Assembly (NCBI GenBank): GCA_002452295.1
Contig: DKEX01000045.1
Coordinates: 10,541-15,669, forward strand
Direction of reading: 5' to 3'
Length of the DNA: 5,129 bases
Source: Firmicutes bacterium UBA6811
GTDB lineage: Bacteria; Bacillota; SHA-98; UBA4971
A program made the translations under genes and the position numbers. This document shows positions 1 through 5,035 of the stretch, one piece after another; position 1 is the stretch's first letter; each line of letters opens with the position of its first letter. Under the pieces are notes generated by a model. That model saw only the letters and a list, made by a program, of their open reading frames with translations. It did not search any database and had not been told where the DNA came from.

Positions 1-39
1 CATCCCCGCCTCGATCTGCTCCGGCTCCTGGCGTTCAAG
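1..39 (-). other. Downstream flank of the binding-protein gene, possible start of a further operon gene
   Basis: This short stretch follows the stop codon of the binding-protein gene in its direction of transcription. On the minus strand it ends in ATG (bases 3 to 1), preceded by GAGG at 12 to 9, about 5 nt away. That would suit the start of another gene in the same operon, such as a glycosidase or another sugar enzyme. No codon after the ATG is visible, so the identity is unknown and the start itself may be chance. No terminator-like hairpin with a T tract is seen here, so transcription probably continues past the window edge. Confidence 0.2.
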
Positions 40-1305
40 TCACTTCTCCCGTTTCAGCGCCTCATCGACCTTCTTCGCCGCAGCGTCCAGGTAGATCTTG
101 ACATCCTCAGCCTTATACTTGCCGACGATGTAGTCACTGAGGACTTTCTTGAACTCAGAGACTACGGCGTTTTCGATGTCGCCCCACACTGCCAGCGGCG
201 GGTAAGCCGTTGCATAGCTCAGGGTGGTCTTGAAGGTCTTCCAGACCCCGCTCGAGTAGTAGGGATCCTCGAACGCATCCAGGGTCGCGGGGAGCATGTG
301 CGAAAGATTCTGGGTGTAGTCAACCAGCTTCTCCTTTCTCAGAAGGAACTTGATCCATGCCCTGGCTGCGTCCTTGTTCTTGCTGGCCTTGAAGACCACG
401 AGGTTGCTCCCGCCGGAGAACGACGCCCGGCCGCGCGATCCCTTCGGGGGTTCCACCACTCCGTAGTTCAGGCCGGGGTTCTCCTGCTCGATGTTGGCTA
501 TGTTCCAGGGGCCCATGAAGCACATGGCCACGTTGCCGTTTATGAAGGCAGCGTCAGCCTGGGGTTGGTTATACTCGGCGCAGGCCTTGTCGGCGAGCCC
601 GGTCTCAACAAGGCTCACATACCACCTCATAGCCTGTACGCCCGCCTCGCTGTTGAAGACGGCCTTCTTCTGCGCGGCGTCAACGAGATCCCCTCCGTTG
701 GCCCAGAGGACGATAGCCCAGTTATGGATGAGATCCCACGCGTTCGTGCCCGCCATGGCGAACGCCTTGCCCTGACCAAGCTGCTTCGTTATTGCCTTGC
801 CCACTGTTATGACCTCGTCATAGGTCTGGGGCGGGTTCACCTTCGCCGCGGCGAACATATCCTTGTTGTAGAATAGGCACCTTGTTTCCGCAAACCAGGG
901 GACTCCATAATTCTGCCCCTTGTACGTCGTGGAGTCCAGGTTGGCCTTCATGAACGCCGAGGCGCCGCCGAACTCGGCGATGTCGGTCTTCTCGAGTCCG
1001 CCCGTCGCGGCAAACTGCGGGTTCCACGTCGTTCCCACCTGTGAAACGTCGGCTCCTTCACCGGTGGCAATCGCGGCCGCGATACGCGACCACGCATCGC
1101 CCCATCCTACGATTTCCCACTTGACCTTGATGCCGGTCTCGGCCTCGAACTCCTGCGCCGCCTTGTCGAGCCACCCGGTGTGCGTCTCATCAGGAGCGTT
1201 GGGCATGACCCAGAAGGTTATTTGCCTGGGCGCGGCATATGCCGATGCCACGCTCAGCATGGCCACGAGCAGGACGCACAAGAGAACGCCTCTCCTCAAC
1301 GTCAT
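40..1305 (-). CDS. Family 1 extracellular solute-binding protein of a CUT1 sugar ABC transporter
   Basis: This 421-residue protein should capture a sugar or oligosaccharide outside the cytoplasmic membrane and deliver it to the two permeases encoded upstream. Residues 1-24 form a signal peptide: a basic start (TLRR), a hydrophobic core, and an AYA cleavage motif at 22-24. There is no lipobox cysteine after it, so it should be a soluble periplasmic or released protein, not a lipoprotein. Family 1 hallmarks are visible: an FW beta strand near 31-32, GVPW...YNKD at 134-149, and the block FINGNVAMCFMGPWNIAN at 254-271. The length is normal for the family. The ATG start is supported by AAAGGAGG at 1315-1322, 9-10 nt upstream. 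The gene lies 229 nt downstream of the second permease, so it may be co-transcribed and also have its own promoter. Substrate is not assignable; maltose-, cellobiose- or xylo-oligosaccharide-type ligands are all possible. Confidence 0.93.
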   Translation of the reverse strand: MTLRRGVLLCVLLVAMLSVASAYAAPRQITFWVMPNAPDETHTGWLDKAAQEFEAETGIKVKWEIVGWGDAWSRIAAAIATGEGADVSQVGTTWNPQFAATGGLEKTDIAEFGGASAFMKANLDSTTYKGQNYGVPWFAETRCLFYNKDMFAAAKVNPPQTYDEVITVGKAITKQLGQGKAFAMAGTNAWDLIHNWAIVLWANGGDLVDAAQKKAVFNSEAGVQAMRWYVSLVETGLADKACAEYNQPQADAAFINGNVAMCFMGPWNIANIEQENPGLNYGVVEPPKGSRGRASFSGGSNLVVFKASKNKDAARAWIKFLLRKEKLVDYTQNLSHMLPATLDAFEDPYYSSGVWKTFKTTLSYATAYPPLAVWGDIENAVVSEFKKVLSDYIVGKYKAEDVKIYLDAAAKKVDEALKREK

Positions 1306-1353
1306 CTCGGTTCGCCTCCTTTAACAGTAGGTCGTCGTTACCTTGGGACCTGC

Positions 1354-1382
1354 ATAGTCCTTTGACCTGTCACCCCGTTCAA
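1354..1382 (-). promoter_or_regulatory. Candidate promoter for the binding-protein gene
   Basis: On the minus strand, TTGAAC (1382-1377) is followed after 17 nt by GACTAT (1359-1354). The -35 matches four of six consensus bases and the -10 three of six, with ideal spacing. Transcription would start around 1347, leaving a leader of about 40 nt that includes the Shine-Dalgarno sequence. The same TTGAAC hexamer with a 17-nt spacer appears in the candidate lacI promoter. The -35 lies inside the 9-bp tandem repeat, which supplies a second TTGAAC 9 nt upstream. The match is weak and could be chance. Confidence 0.28.
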
Positions 1383-1400
1383 CCCGTTCAACCCGTTCGA
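1374..1400. repeat. Tandem 9-bp repeat, three units
   Basis: CCCGTTCAA occurs twice in tandem at 1374-1382 and 1383-1391, followed by a third unit, CCCGTTCGA, at 1392-1400 with one change. Read on the minus strand each perfect unit is TTGAACGGG, so the array presents repeated -35-like TTGAAC hexamers upstream of the binding-protein gene. Whether it binds a protein, tunes a promoter or is simple slippage cannot be told. Confidence 0.8.
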
Positions 1401-1499
1401 GCTCAACCTCATCACGACTTCCACCCAGGCCAGGCCACCTGACTCTCGCAGCCAGGGTGTAGTCCTCCGCGTGGCGCCCGGCCCCCGGCCTCACCCCCC

Positions 1500-1519
1500 G
1501 TCACTACCTGTCAGTACCT
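1500..1519. repeat. Tandem 10-bp repeat, two units
   Basis: GTCACTACCT (1500-1509) is directly followed by GTCAGTACCT (1510-1519), a tandem pair differing at one base. It lies 15 nt downstream of the MalG-like permease stop codon. Further GTCAG/CTGAC motifs follow at 1534-1538 and 1546-1550, so the junction is locally repetitive. No function is assigned. Confidence 0.7.
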
Positions 1520-1534
1520 CCGCTGTTCCTGCTG

Positions 1535-2449
1535 TCAGCCCTTGACTGACCCGGACACGAGCCCCTCCACAATGTGCCTCTGGATTAACGTGAAAAGCAC
1601 CAGGACAGGTATGGTCACAATGATGCACGCGGCCATCATTCCCGCCCAGCGAGCCTCCTGGTTGGTTATGTACTCGAGGATGCCGACGGCGACAGTCTTG
1701 GTCTCGCGCCCCGTGAGGAGCGAGGCGAAAAGGATCTCGTTCCAGCTCATGATGAACGCGTATATGCCCACGGCCGCTATCCCTGGCCTCGCTACCGGGA
1801 TGATCACCCGAAACAGGGCGCCCACTGGAGTGCACCCATCTATCTGAGCCTGCTCGTCTATCTCCCTGGGTATGGTTGCAAAGAAGCTTCGCAGCATCAG
1901 GATGCTGAACGGGAGGGCAAACGAAGCATAAGTCAGGATGAGCCCCCCGTACGTGTTCTTGAGCTGGATCCCGGTCCATTTGTTGATGTAAACGAAAAGG
2001 ATGAAGTACGGGATGAGGAAGAGTATCCCGGGGAACATCTGGGTCACAAGCAAGGAGAGCACGTAGGGACCCTTACCCTTGAATTCGAAGCGAGAGAGAG
2101 AGTAACCGGCAAGGATGCTGAGCGCAAGGCAGAGCATCATCGTCCCGATGGAAACGGCGATGCTGTTCATAAAGTAGTCCAAGATCCTGACGGTGCGGTT
2201 GACATTCCGATAGTTGTCGAGGGTGAATGTGCGAGGAATCCAGCGCGGCGCAAGCTTGGGATCGGTTATGTCGGCCGACTGTATCTCCAGGCTCGTCTTG
2301 AAGGAGCCCGACAGCATCCAGGCATATGGGATGAGCACCACGACGAGCACTGCAAGCACCGCCGCGTATAGCGCCACCCGCTCGACGACCCGGATCGCCC
2401 TCACCCGGCGCGATCTCGACCTCTGGCGAGCCATCCTCCGGCGAACCAT
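1535..2449 (-). CDS. CUT1 sugar ABC transporter permease, MalG-like
   Basis: This 304-residue inner-membrane protein is the second half of the transmembrane channel and pairs with the MalF-like permease encoded just upstream. A very basic cytoplasmic start (RRRMARQRSRSRR) precedes the first membrane segment at about 24-45. Further segments lie at roughly 94-117, 128-152, 167-187, 222-244 and 267-289, giving the usual six. The cytoplasmic EAA loop, which docks on the ATPase, is at about 196-222 (EIDEQAQIDG...IIPVARPG), with the conserved DG at 204-205. Length and C-terminus (VEGLVSGSVKG) are typical of the family. The chosen ATG lies 7 nt after the preceding stop, with GGAGG at 2461-2465 about 11 nt upstream, inside the end of the preceding gene. 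An ATG at codon 6 is possible, but its GGAGG abuts it directly. The operon setting implies co-translation with the partner permease. Confidence 0.95.
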   Translation of the reverse strand: MVRRRMARQRSRSRRVRAIRVVERVALYAAVLAVLVVVLIPYAWMLSGSFKTSLEIQSADITDPKLAPRWIPRTFTLDNYRNVNRTVRILDYFMNSIAVSIGTMMLCLALSILAGYSLSRFEFKGKGPYVLSLLVTQMFPGILFLIPYFILFVYINKWTGIQLKNTYGGLILTYASFALPFSILMLRSFFATIPREIDEQAQIDGCTPVGALFRVIIPVARPGIAAVGIYAFIMSWNEILFASLLTGRETKTVAVGILEYITNQEARWAGMMAACIIVTIPVLVLFTLIQRHIVEGLVSGSVKG

Positions 2450-2456
2450 CGCTGCA

Positions 2457-3416
2457 TCAGTCCTCCACCGATTTGCCTGGCTTCAGGGTCTTCAGATAGA
2501 TGACGGCCACCACGGTCATCATCAGCACCAGGACTACGGACATCGACGCCCCCAGGCCGTACCTGAGGTTGTCGAAAGCCTGCCTGACGACGAACGTCGA
2601 GGGGACCTCCGCGTAAACCCCGGGATCGTCCCCCAGCATCACCCGGAACTGGTTGTAAGCGTTGAAGTTCCAGAGGATGGACAGGAGAATGAGCGTCTTC
2701 GTGACCGGAAGGATGTGCGGCCATGTGACGTAACGGAATCTCTGCCACCAGTTTGCGCCGTCGATCGCGGCGCACTCGAGGAGTTCCCGCGGCACCGACT
2801 GCAGGCCCGCGAGGAGCAGGAGACACGCAAACGGCCAGCCCTTCCATATGCTTGCCACCATGACCGCGAACATCGTCCTCGTGCCAACGAGCCACACAAG
2901 TGGCTCCTTGATGAGGCCGAGAGAGAGCAGGAAGCCGTTTACCATGCCGACCCTCGCCTGGAAGATGAACCGCCAGACGCTGTAAGCAACGGAGTCGGGC
3001 ATGATGTACGGCAGGAGCACCAACCCGCGGACCAGGGTCCTGCCGAGAAACCGCTGGTTGAGAAGTAAGGCGACCCCGAGTCCGATCACGTAGCCGAGCG
3101 TGATGGTGACAAGACCGTAGTAAACGACGTTGGCGATGGACCTCATGAAAAGCACCCCGTCCGGGTCGGCGAGGTTGAGCGCCTGCGCGTAGTTTCCGAG
3201 CCCAATGAAGGGCGCCCCGCGCCAGTTGGCGATCGTATAGATGTCGAGATCCCGGAAGCTTATGAACACACCCCATATGATCGGAATGACGTGGACCAGG
3301 ACCGTGCCGAGGAGGGCAGGAGCTATCAACAGGTAAGGCAGGGGCTTCCCCCATAGCAGTGCCCTCGCTTTCTTCCGCCCTGCTGCACCTGCAACTGGAC
3401 GAACCGGCGCTTCCAC
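2457..3416 (-). CDS. CUT1 sugar ABC transporter permease, MalF-like (GTG start)
   Basis: This 319-residue membrane protein is the first permease of the sugar uptake complex. A basic N-terminal tail (GRKKARALLWGK) precedes membrane segment 1 at about 28-53, where PYLLIAPALLG is characteristic of this subfamily. Other segments fall near 95-119, 128-148, 181-205, 237-258 and 288-308. The EAA loop is at 211-237 (ELLECAAIDGANWWQRF...WPHILP), with AAIDGA intact for coupling to the ATPase. It lacks the large periplasmic insertion of E. coli MalF, as most CUT1 permeases do. The start is GTG: AGGAGG at 3425-3430 is spaced correctly from it, whereas the nearby ATG at 3423-3421 is in another frame and touches the Shine-Dalgarno sequence. 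An operator-like 16-mer lies 43 nt upstream of the start, between this gene and lacI, which suggests direct control by that regulator. Confidence 0.95.
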   Translation of the reverse strand: MEAPVRPVAGAAGRKKARALLWGKPLPYLLIAPALLGTVLVHVIPIIWGVFISFRDLDIYTIANWRGAPFIGLGNYAQALNLADPDGVLFMRSIANVVYYGLVTITLGYVIGLGVALLLNQRFLGRTLVRGLVLLPYIMPDSVAYSVWRFIFQARVGMVNGFLLSLGLIKEPLVWLVGTRTMFAVMVASIWKGWPFACLLLLAGLQSVPRELLECAAIDGANWWQRFRYVTWPHILPVTKTLILLSILWNFNAYNQFRVMLGDDPGVYAEVPSTFVVRQAFDNLRYGLGASMSVVLVLMMTVVAVIYLKTLKPGKSVED

Positions 3417-3423
3417 CTTGCAT

Positions 3424-3430
3424 ACCTCCT
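3424..3430 (-). promoter_or_regulatory. Ribosome binding site fixing the GTG start of the MalF-like permease
   Basis: AGGAGGT on the minus strand is a near-perfect anti-16S match. It stands 7 nt from the GTG at 3416-3414, ideal spacing, but directly abuts the out-of-frame ATG at 3423-3421. This decides in favour of GTG for the permease, and against the ATG, which opens a long but meaningless overlapping frame. Confidence 0.85.
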
Positions 3431-3458
3431 ACCCGCCCCGAGTGAGGCGCGATGTGGG

Positions 3459-3474
3459 GTGTCTATCGATGTCA
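3459..3474. promoter_or_regulatory. Operator-like site A, upstream of the permease genes
   Basis: The 16-mer GTGTCTATCGATGTCA is identical to one at 4556-4571 upstream of lacI. It is centred on ATCGAT, a palindrome with a central CpG, as expected for LacI-family operators where the hinge helices open the minor groove at a CG step. It lies in the 81-nt gap between the lacI stop and the permease GTG. It carries the same TAGACA (minus strand) that serves as the candidate -10 at the lacI copy, but no good -35 is seen here. Binding by the adjacent repressor is inferred, not shown. Confidence 0.65.
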
Positions 3475-3497
3475 TTTCGGTGGCCAGAAACCCCCGT

Positions 3498-4511
3498 TTA
3501 GGCAGGAACCAGCATCGTCGGCTTGAGGATGATCCCCGGCATGTCACGGTGCTCGGAGATTATGGACACCAGCATGTCGGCGGCAAGGCGGCCCTGCTCG
3601 TAGAGGGGCGCCTGTATGCCGCCAAGCGATGGCTCAATTGCCCTTGTGGAGGGAAGGCAGTCGCCGGTCAATAGCAGAAAGCCGTTCTGGGTGCCCGATG
3701 CGGCGACAAGACCTCTCTCACGGAGGGCACGAAGGGCGCCGAGCGCCATCGGGTCGCTGCTGCAGATGATGGCAGAGATGTCACTGCCCTGGTCGAGGAG
3801 GCGGCAGGCCGCCCAGTAGCCCCCGGTCACAGTGTAGTCTCCCTCGCGGACGAGATGCTCGTCATACGAGATGCCCGCTTGCTCCAGCGCAGCTTCATAG
3901 CCTTCGGCGATGCTTCGCTTGTTCGGCAGAAGGAAGTTCCTCGGCTCCCTGATGAGGCCGATGCGGGTATGCGCGAGAGACACGGCGTACCGGGTCGCCG
4001 CAGTACCGCCGGCGACGGCATCGATCTCCACGAAGTTGTGTGTCTGCTCGGGATAGCAGTAACCCAGTGACACGAAGTGGAAGCCCTTCTCTGAGAGCTC
4101 CTTCACTATCCTGTCTGCTCCGGCCATCCCATAGAGGATGACTCCGTCGACATTTCGCCGCTTGGTCAGCCGCACGACCTCTCTGAGGGCGTCGTCCCTG
4201 TTCGTGGGCACTGATAGCACCATGTCGTAGCCACGCTCGTTGAGAAGATCGTGTGCACCCTTGATCTGCTCGATCATACCCGGGTCGTGAAACACGAAGT
4301 CCGAGCCGAACGGGACGACGAACCCGATGGTGCCCGTCCGCTTCTGCCTGAGGCTCCGCGCGGCGGAGTTCGGGTGGAAGTCCAGTGCCGCCATGACCTC
4401 CAGAACCCGCGAACGCGTTTCCTCCTTGACCAGGCGACTTCTGTTGAGCACGCGCGAAACCGTCTTCACGGAGACGCTTGCTTTCTTGGCCACATCGTAT
4501 ATCGTTGCCAT
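3498..4511 (-). CDS. LacI-family transcriptional regulator, probable repressor of the sugar transport operon
   Basis: This 337-residue protein has the standard LacI/GalR architecture. The helix-turn-helix lies at about 3-23 (TIYDVAKKASVSVKTVSRVLN), with V15 and K16 at the recognition-helix positions that set operator specificity. The hinge helix (NSAARSLRQKRTGTIG) is at 48-63. A periplasmic-binding-protein-like ligand domain follows from about 61. The segment SSDPMALGALRALRERGL at 251-268 matches the conserved SD..A.G block. The usual GFDD motif is replaced by TGDC at 282-285, though the aligned first Asp (D284) and downstream Pro are kept. The ATG start has AGGAG at 4521-4525, 9 nt upstream. 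The gene precedes the transporter genes on the same strand. Matching operator-like sites lie upstream of both it and the first permease, so autoregulation and sugar-relieved repression are likely. The ligand is unknown. Confidence 0.94.
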   Translation of the reverse strand: MATIYDVAKKASVSVKTVSRVLNRSRLVKEETRSRVLEVMAALDFHPNSAARSLRQKRTGTIGFVVPFGSDFVFHDPGMIEQIKGAHDLLNERGYDMVLSVPTNRDDALREVVRLTKRRNVDGVILYGMAGADRIVKELSEKGFHFVSLGYCYPEQTHNFVEIDAVAGGTAATRYAVSLAHTRIGLIREPRNFLLPNKRSIAEGYEAALEQAGISYDEHLVREGDYTVTGGYWAACRLLDQGSDISAIICSSDPMALGALRALRERGLVAASGTQNGFLLLTGDCLPSTRAIEPSLGGIQAPLYEQGRLAADMLVSIISEHRDMPGIILKPTMLVPA

Positions 4512-4555
4512 GCTATGACGCTCCTGTTGAAAGGATAGATGCCCTGGGGGCTGTT

Positions 4556-4571
4556 GTGTCTATCGATGTCA
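4556..4571. promoter_or_regulatory. Operator-like site B, overlapping the lacI promoter
   Basis: This is the second exact copy of GTGTCTATCGATGTCA, 45 nt upstream of the lacI start codon. It overlaps the candidate -10 element of the lacI promoter, a position where a bound repressor would block RNA polymerase. With site A, it supports negative autoregulation plus control of the transporter by the same protein. The two copies share all 16 bases, while flanking bases diverge, which argues for selection on the site and not a large duplication. Confidence 0.68.
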
Positions 4572-4585
4572 CCCGATCAGTTCAA
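4557..4585 (-). promoter_or_regulatory. Candidate sigma-A-type promoter of lacI
   Basis: On the minus strand, TTGAAC (4585-4580) is followed by a 17-nt spacer and TAGACA (4562-4557). The -35 matches four of six consensus bases; the -10 matches at three positions. Transcription would begin near 4550, giving a leader of roughly 40 nt before the lacI ATG. The -10 lies inside operator-like site B. The hexamers are imperfect, so the call rests mainly on spacing and on the coincidence with the operator. Confidence 0.4.
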
Positions 4586-4634
4586 CGCACATGGCGAAAT
4601 TCCTCCATTTGATGCGGGAATTTCTTCGGACTCG

Positions 4635-4648
4635 GGTCAGCGCTAACC
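4635..4648. promoter_or_regulatory. cre-like CG-centred palindrome
   Basis: GGTCAGCGCTAACC is an inverted repeat with one mismatched pair and an AGCGCT core. Against the CcpA catabolite-responsive element consensus TGWAARCGYTWNCW, I count 11 of 14 matching positions on the plus strand. It lies about 50 nt upstream of the candidate lacI -35 and abuts operator-like site C. It may be a site for CcpA or another LacI-family protein. Catabolite control would make sense for a sugar operon, but this is one imperfect site and the presence of CcpA in the organism is not known. Confidence 0.35.
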
Positions 4649-4658
4649 ATCGATGTCA
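4647..4658. promoter_or_regulatory. Operator-like site C
   Basis: CCATCGATGTCA shares ATCGATGTCA, ten bases, with sites A and B, while its left flank differs. Its centre is 87 bp from that of site B, close to eight helical turns, and 18 bp from site D. It may be an auxiliary site allowing co-operative or looped binding by the repressor, or part of control of the divergent PHP gene. This is inferred from sequence similarity alone. Confidence 0.45.
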
Positions 4659-4664
4659 TCCACT

Positions 4665-4674
4665 CCATCGATGG
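4665..4674. promoter_or_regulatory. Operator-like site D, perfect ATCGAT-centred palindrome
   Basis: CCATCGATGG is a perfect 10-bp palindrome around the same CG-centred ATCGAT core as sites A to C. It has CCATCGATG in common with site C, beside which it lies. It lacks the GTCA right arm of the other three, so it is the least certain of the set. Confidence 0.35.
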
Positions 4675-4770
4675 CGCCATTGTTCTTTCCCTACGACGGT
4701 CGGGACGGTGATACGGTGCCAGGCGTGTATCGGCAGGTGGCAACCCGGCTACCAGCTTGACACCGTGACC

Positions 4771-4787
4771 TGGTCGAATCGCGACCA
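4771..4787. repeat. Perfect inverted repeat, 6-bp arms
   Basis: TGGTCG (4771-4776) and CGACCA (4782-4787) are exact inverted arms around a 5-nt spacer, AATCG. It is the first of three inverted repeats in the lacI-PHP gap. No T run follows on either strand, so it is not a classical terminator. It may be a protein-binding palindrome or part of a folded transcript. Confidence 0.6.
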
Positions 4788-4833
4788 CCTCTTGCGGGCG
4801 CCTTCTGATGGCCGAGGCTGTCACCTGCTTCCT

Positions 4834-4858
4834 CGTCGCCTCGACGTCGACGGCGACG
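4834..4858. repeat. Inverted repeat with nested TCGACGTCGA palindrome
   Basis: CGTCGCC (4834-4840) pairs with GGCGACG (4852-4858) around the perfect 10-bp palindrome TCGACGTCGA (4841-4850) and one unpaired C at 4851. The combined stem is about 10 bp with a single bulge. The right arm overlaps three tandem GACGGC hexamers at 4849-4866. No T run follows in either direction. Confidence 0.65.
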
Positions 4859-4865
4859 GCGACGG

Positions 4866-4910
4866 CGCGAACGCGCCGCTCGCAGTCGCGATCCCGCGGC
4901 GACGTTCGCG
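4866..4910. repeat. Long bulged inverted repeat (14-bp stem)
   Basis: The left arm CGCGAACG-CGCCGC (4866-4879) is complementary to the right arm GCGGCG-A-CGTTCGCG (4896-4910). This gives 14 paired bases with a single bulged A at 4902. The 16-nt loop contains a further small stem, TCGC (4880-4883) with GCGA (4888-4891). The structure would be very stable as RNA on either strand. It has no T tract, so if it ends transcription it does so unconventionally. It lies only 8 nt from the preceding inverted repeat. Confidence 0.72.
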
Positions 4911-4997
4911 GATCGAGCCAGCCCATGCGATTAAGGCATCCTTAGAACGTCTGTAATGAATGTTGACGGCAACGCAACGGCGCCGTTAAGCCGCGGT

Positions 4998-5005
4998 GTT
5001 ACTAT
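4998..5005 (+). promoter_or_regulatory. Candidate extended -10 promoter for the PHP gene
   Basis: TG one base before TACTAT (TG at 4997-4998, hexamer at 5000-5005) fits an extended -10 element, with four of six matches to TATAAT. No good -35 sits at the normal distance; TTGACG at 4963-4968 is too far for this -10 and has only a poor TTAAGC at 17 nt. Transcription would start near 5012, just before the Shine-Dalgarno sequence, so the leader would be short. Confidence 0.33.
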
Positions 5006-5035
5006 CAGGCCAGGAAAGGAGGGATATCAGGCAAA

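Larger units (their letters stand above)
1306..1534 (-). other. Intergenic region between the MalG-like permease and binding-protein genes
   Basis: This 229-nt gap is long for the inside of an operon whose two permease genes are only 7 nt apart. It has no convincing gene. It holds a strong Shine-Dalgarno sequence for the binding protein (1314-1322), a weak promoter candidate (1354-1382), a 9-bp tandem repeat (1374-1400), a C/G-rich stretch around 1470-1500, and a 10-bp tandem repeat just after the permease stop (1500-1519). A 5-bp inverted repeat, GTCAG/CTGAC, spans the permease stop at 1534-1550. No hairpin followed by a T run is seen, so I do not call a terminator. Long gaps at this place often let the binding protein be made in excess over the permeases; that function is an inference here. 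Confidence 0.6.
4512..5035. other. Regulatory and structured intergenic region between lacI and the PHP gene
   Basis: This 524-nt stretch separates two divergently transcribed genes. Open frames exist on both strands (4591-4956 plus, 4582-4926 minus), but their products are Arg/Pro-rich, show no recognisable motif, and lack a convincing ribosome binding site, so I treat the region as non-coding. The lacI side (4556-4680) carries the candidate promoter, three ATCGAT-centred sites and a cre-like palindrome. The middle (4771-4910) is rich in strong inverted repeats. The PHP side (4930-5022) has a short inverted repeat, TAAGG-CAT-CCTTA (4932-4944), a candidate extended -10, and a strong Shine-Dalgarno sequence. 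Confidence 0.6.

Noticed and set aside
298..876. 192-residue open frame on the plus strand
   Set aside because: It lies wholly antisense to the binding-protein gene, has no recognisable domain, and is explained by GC-biased third positions of the real gene.
2214..3068. 284-residue open frame on the plus strand
   Set aside because: It runs antisense across both permease genes; the product is low-complexity and charged, with no domain, and the permeases on the other strand are unmistakable.
2401..3423. 340-residue minus-strand frame starting at the ATG just after AGGAGG
   Set aside because: It overlaps the MalF-like permease in another frame, the ATG touches the Shine-Dalgarno sequence, and the product is Arg/Gly/His-rich with no membrane segments or family resemblance.
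4020..4025. A fifth ATCGAT
   Set aside because: It lies inside lacI, encodes part of Ile163-Asp164, and lacks the GTCA arm of the operator-like sites.
4671..4760. 29-codon plus-strand frame (MAPLFFPYDGRDGD...)
   Set aside because: Its composition is protein-like, but there is no ribosome binding site, the ATG lies inside operator-like site D, and I recognise no family.
4849..4866. CRISPR or minisatellite array
   Set aside because: This is only three tandem GACGGC hexamers with no spacers; it is simple sequence.
4866..4910. Intrinsic terminator
   Set aside because: The stem is strong, but no T run follows on either strand, so it is listed as an inverted repeat only.
4582..4956. Open frames on both strands in the lacI-PHP gap (114 and 121 residues)
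   Set aside because: The products are Arg/Pro-rich with no motif. The minus frame has only a weak AAGGA about 12 nt upstream, and both run through inverted repeats and operator-like sites. A fast-evolving small protein cannot be fully excluded.
4963..4991. TTGACG-17-TTAAGC promoter for the PHP gene
   Set aside because: The -35 is good, but the -10 matches only two of six bases; the extended -10 at 4997-5005 fits better.
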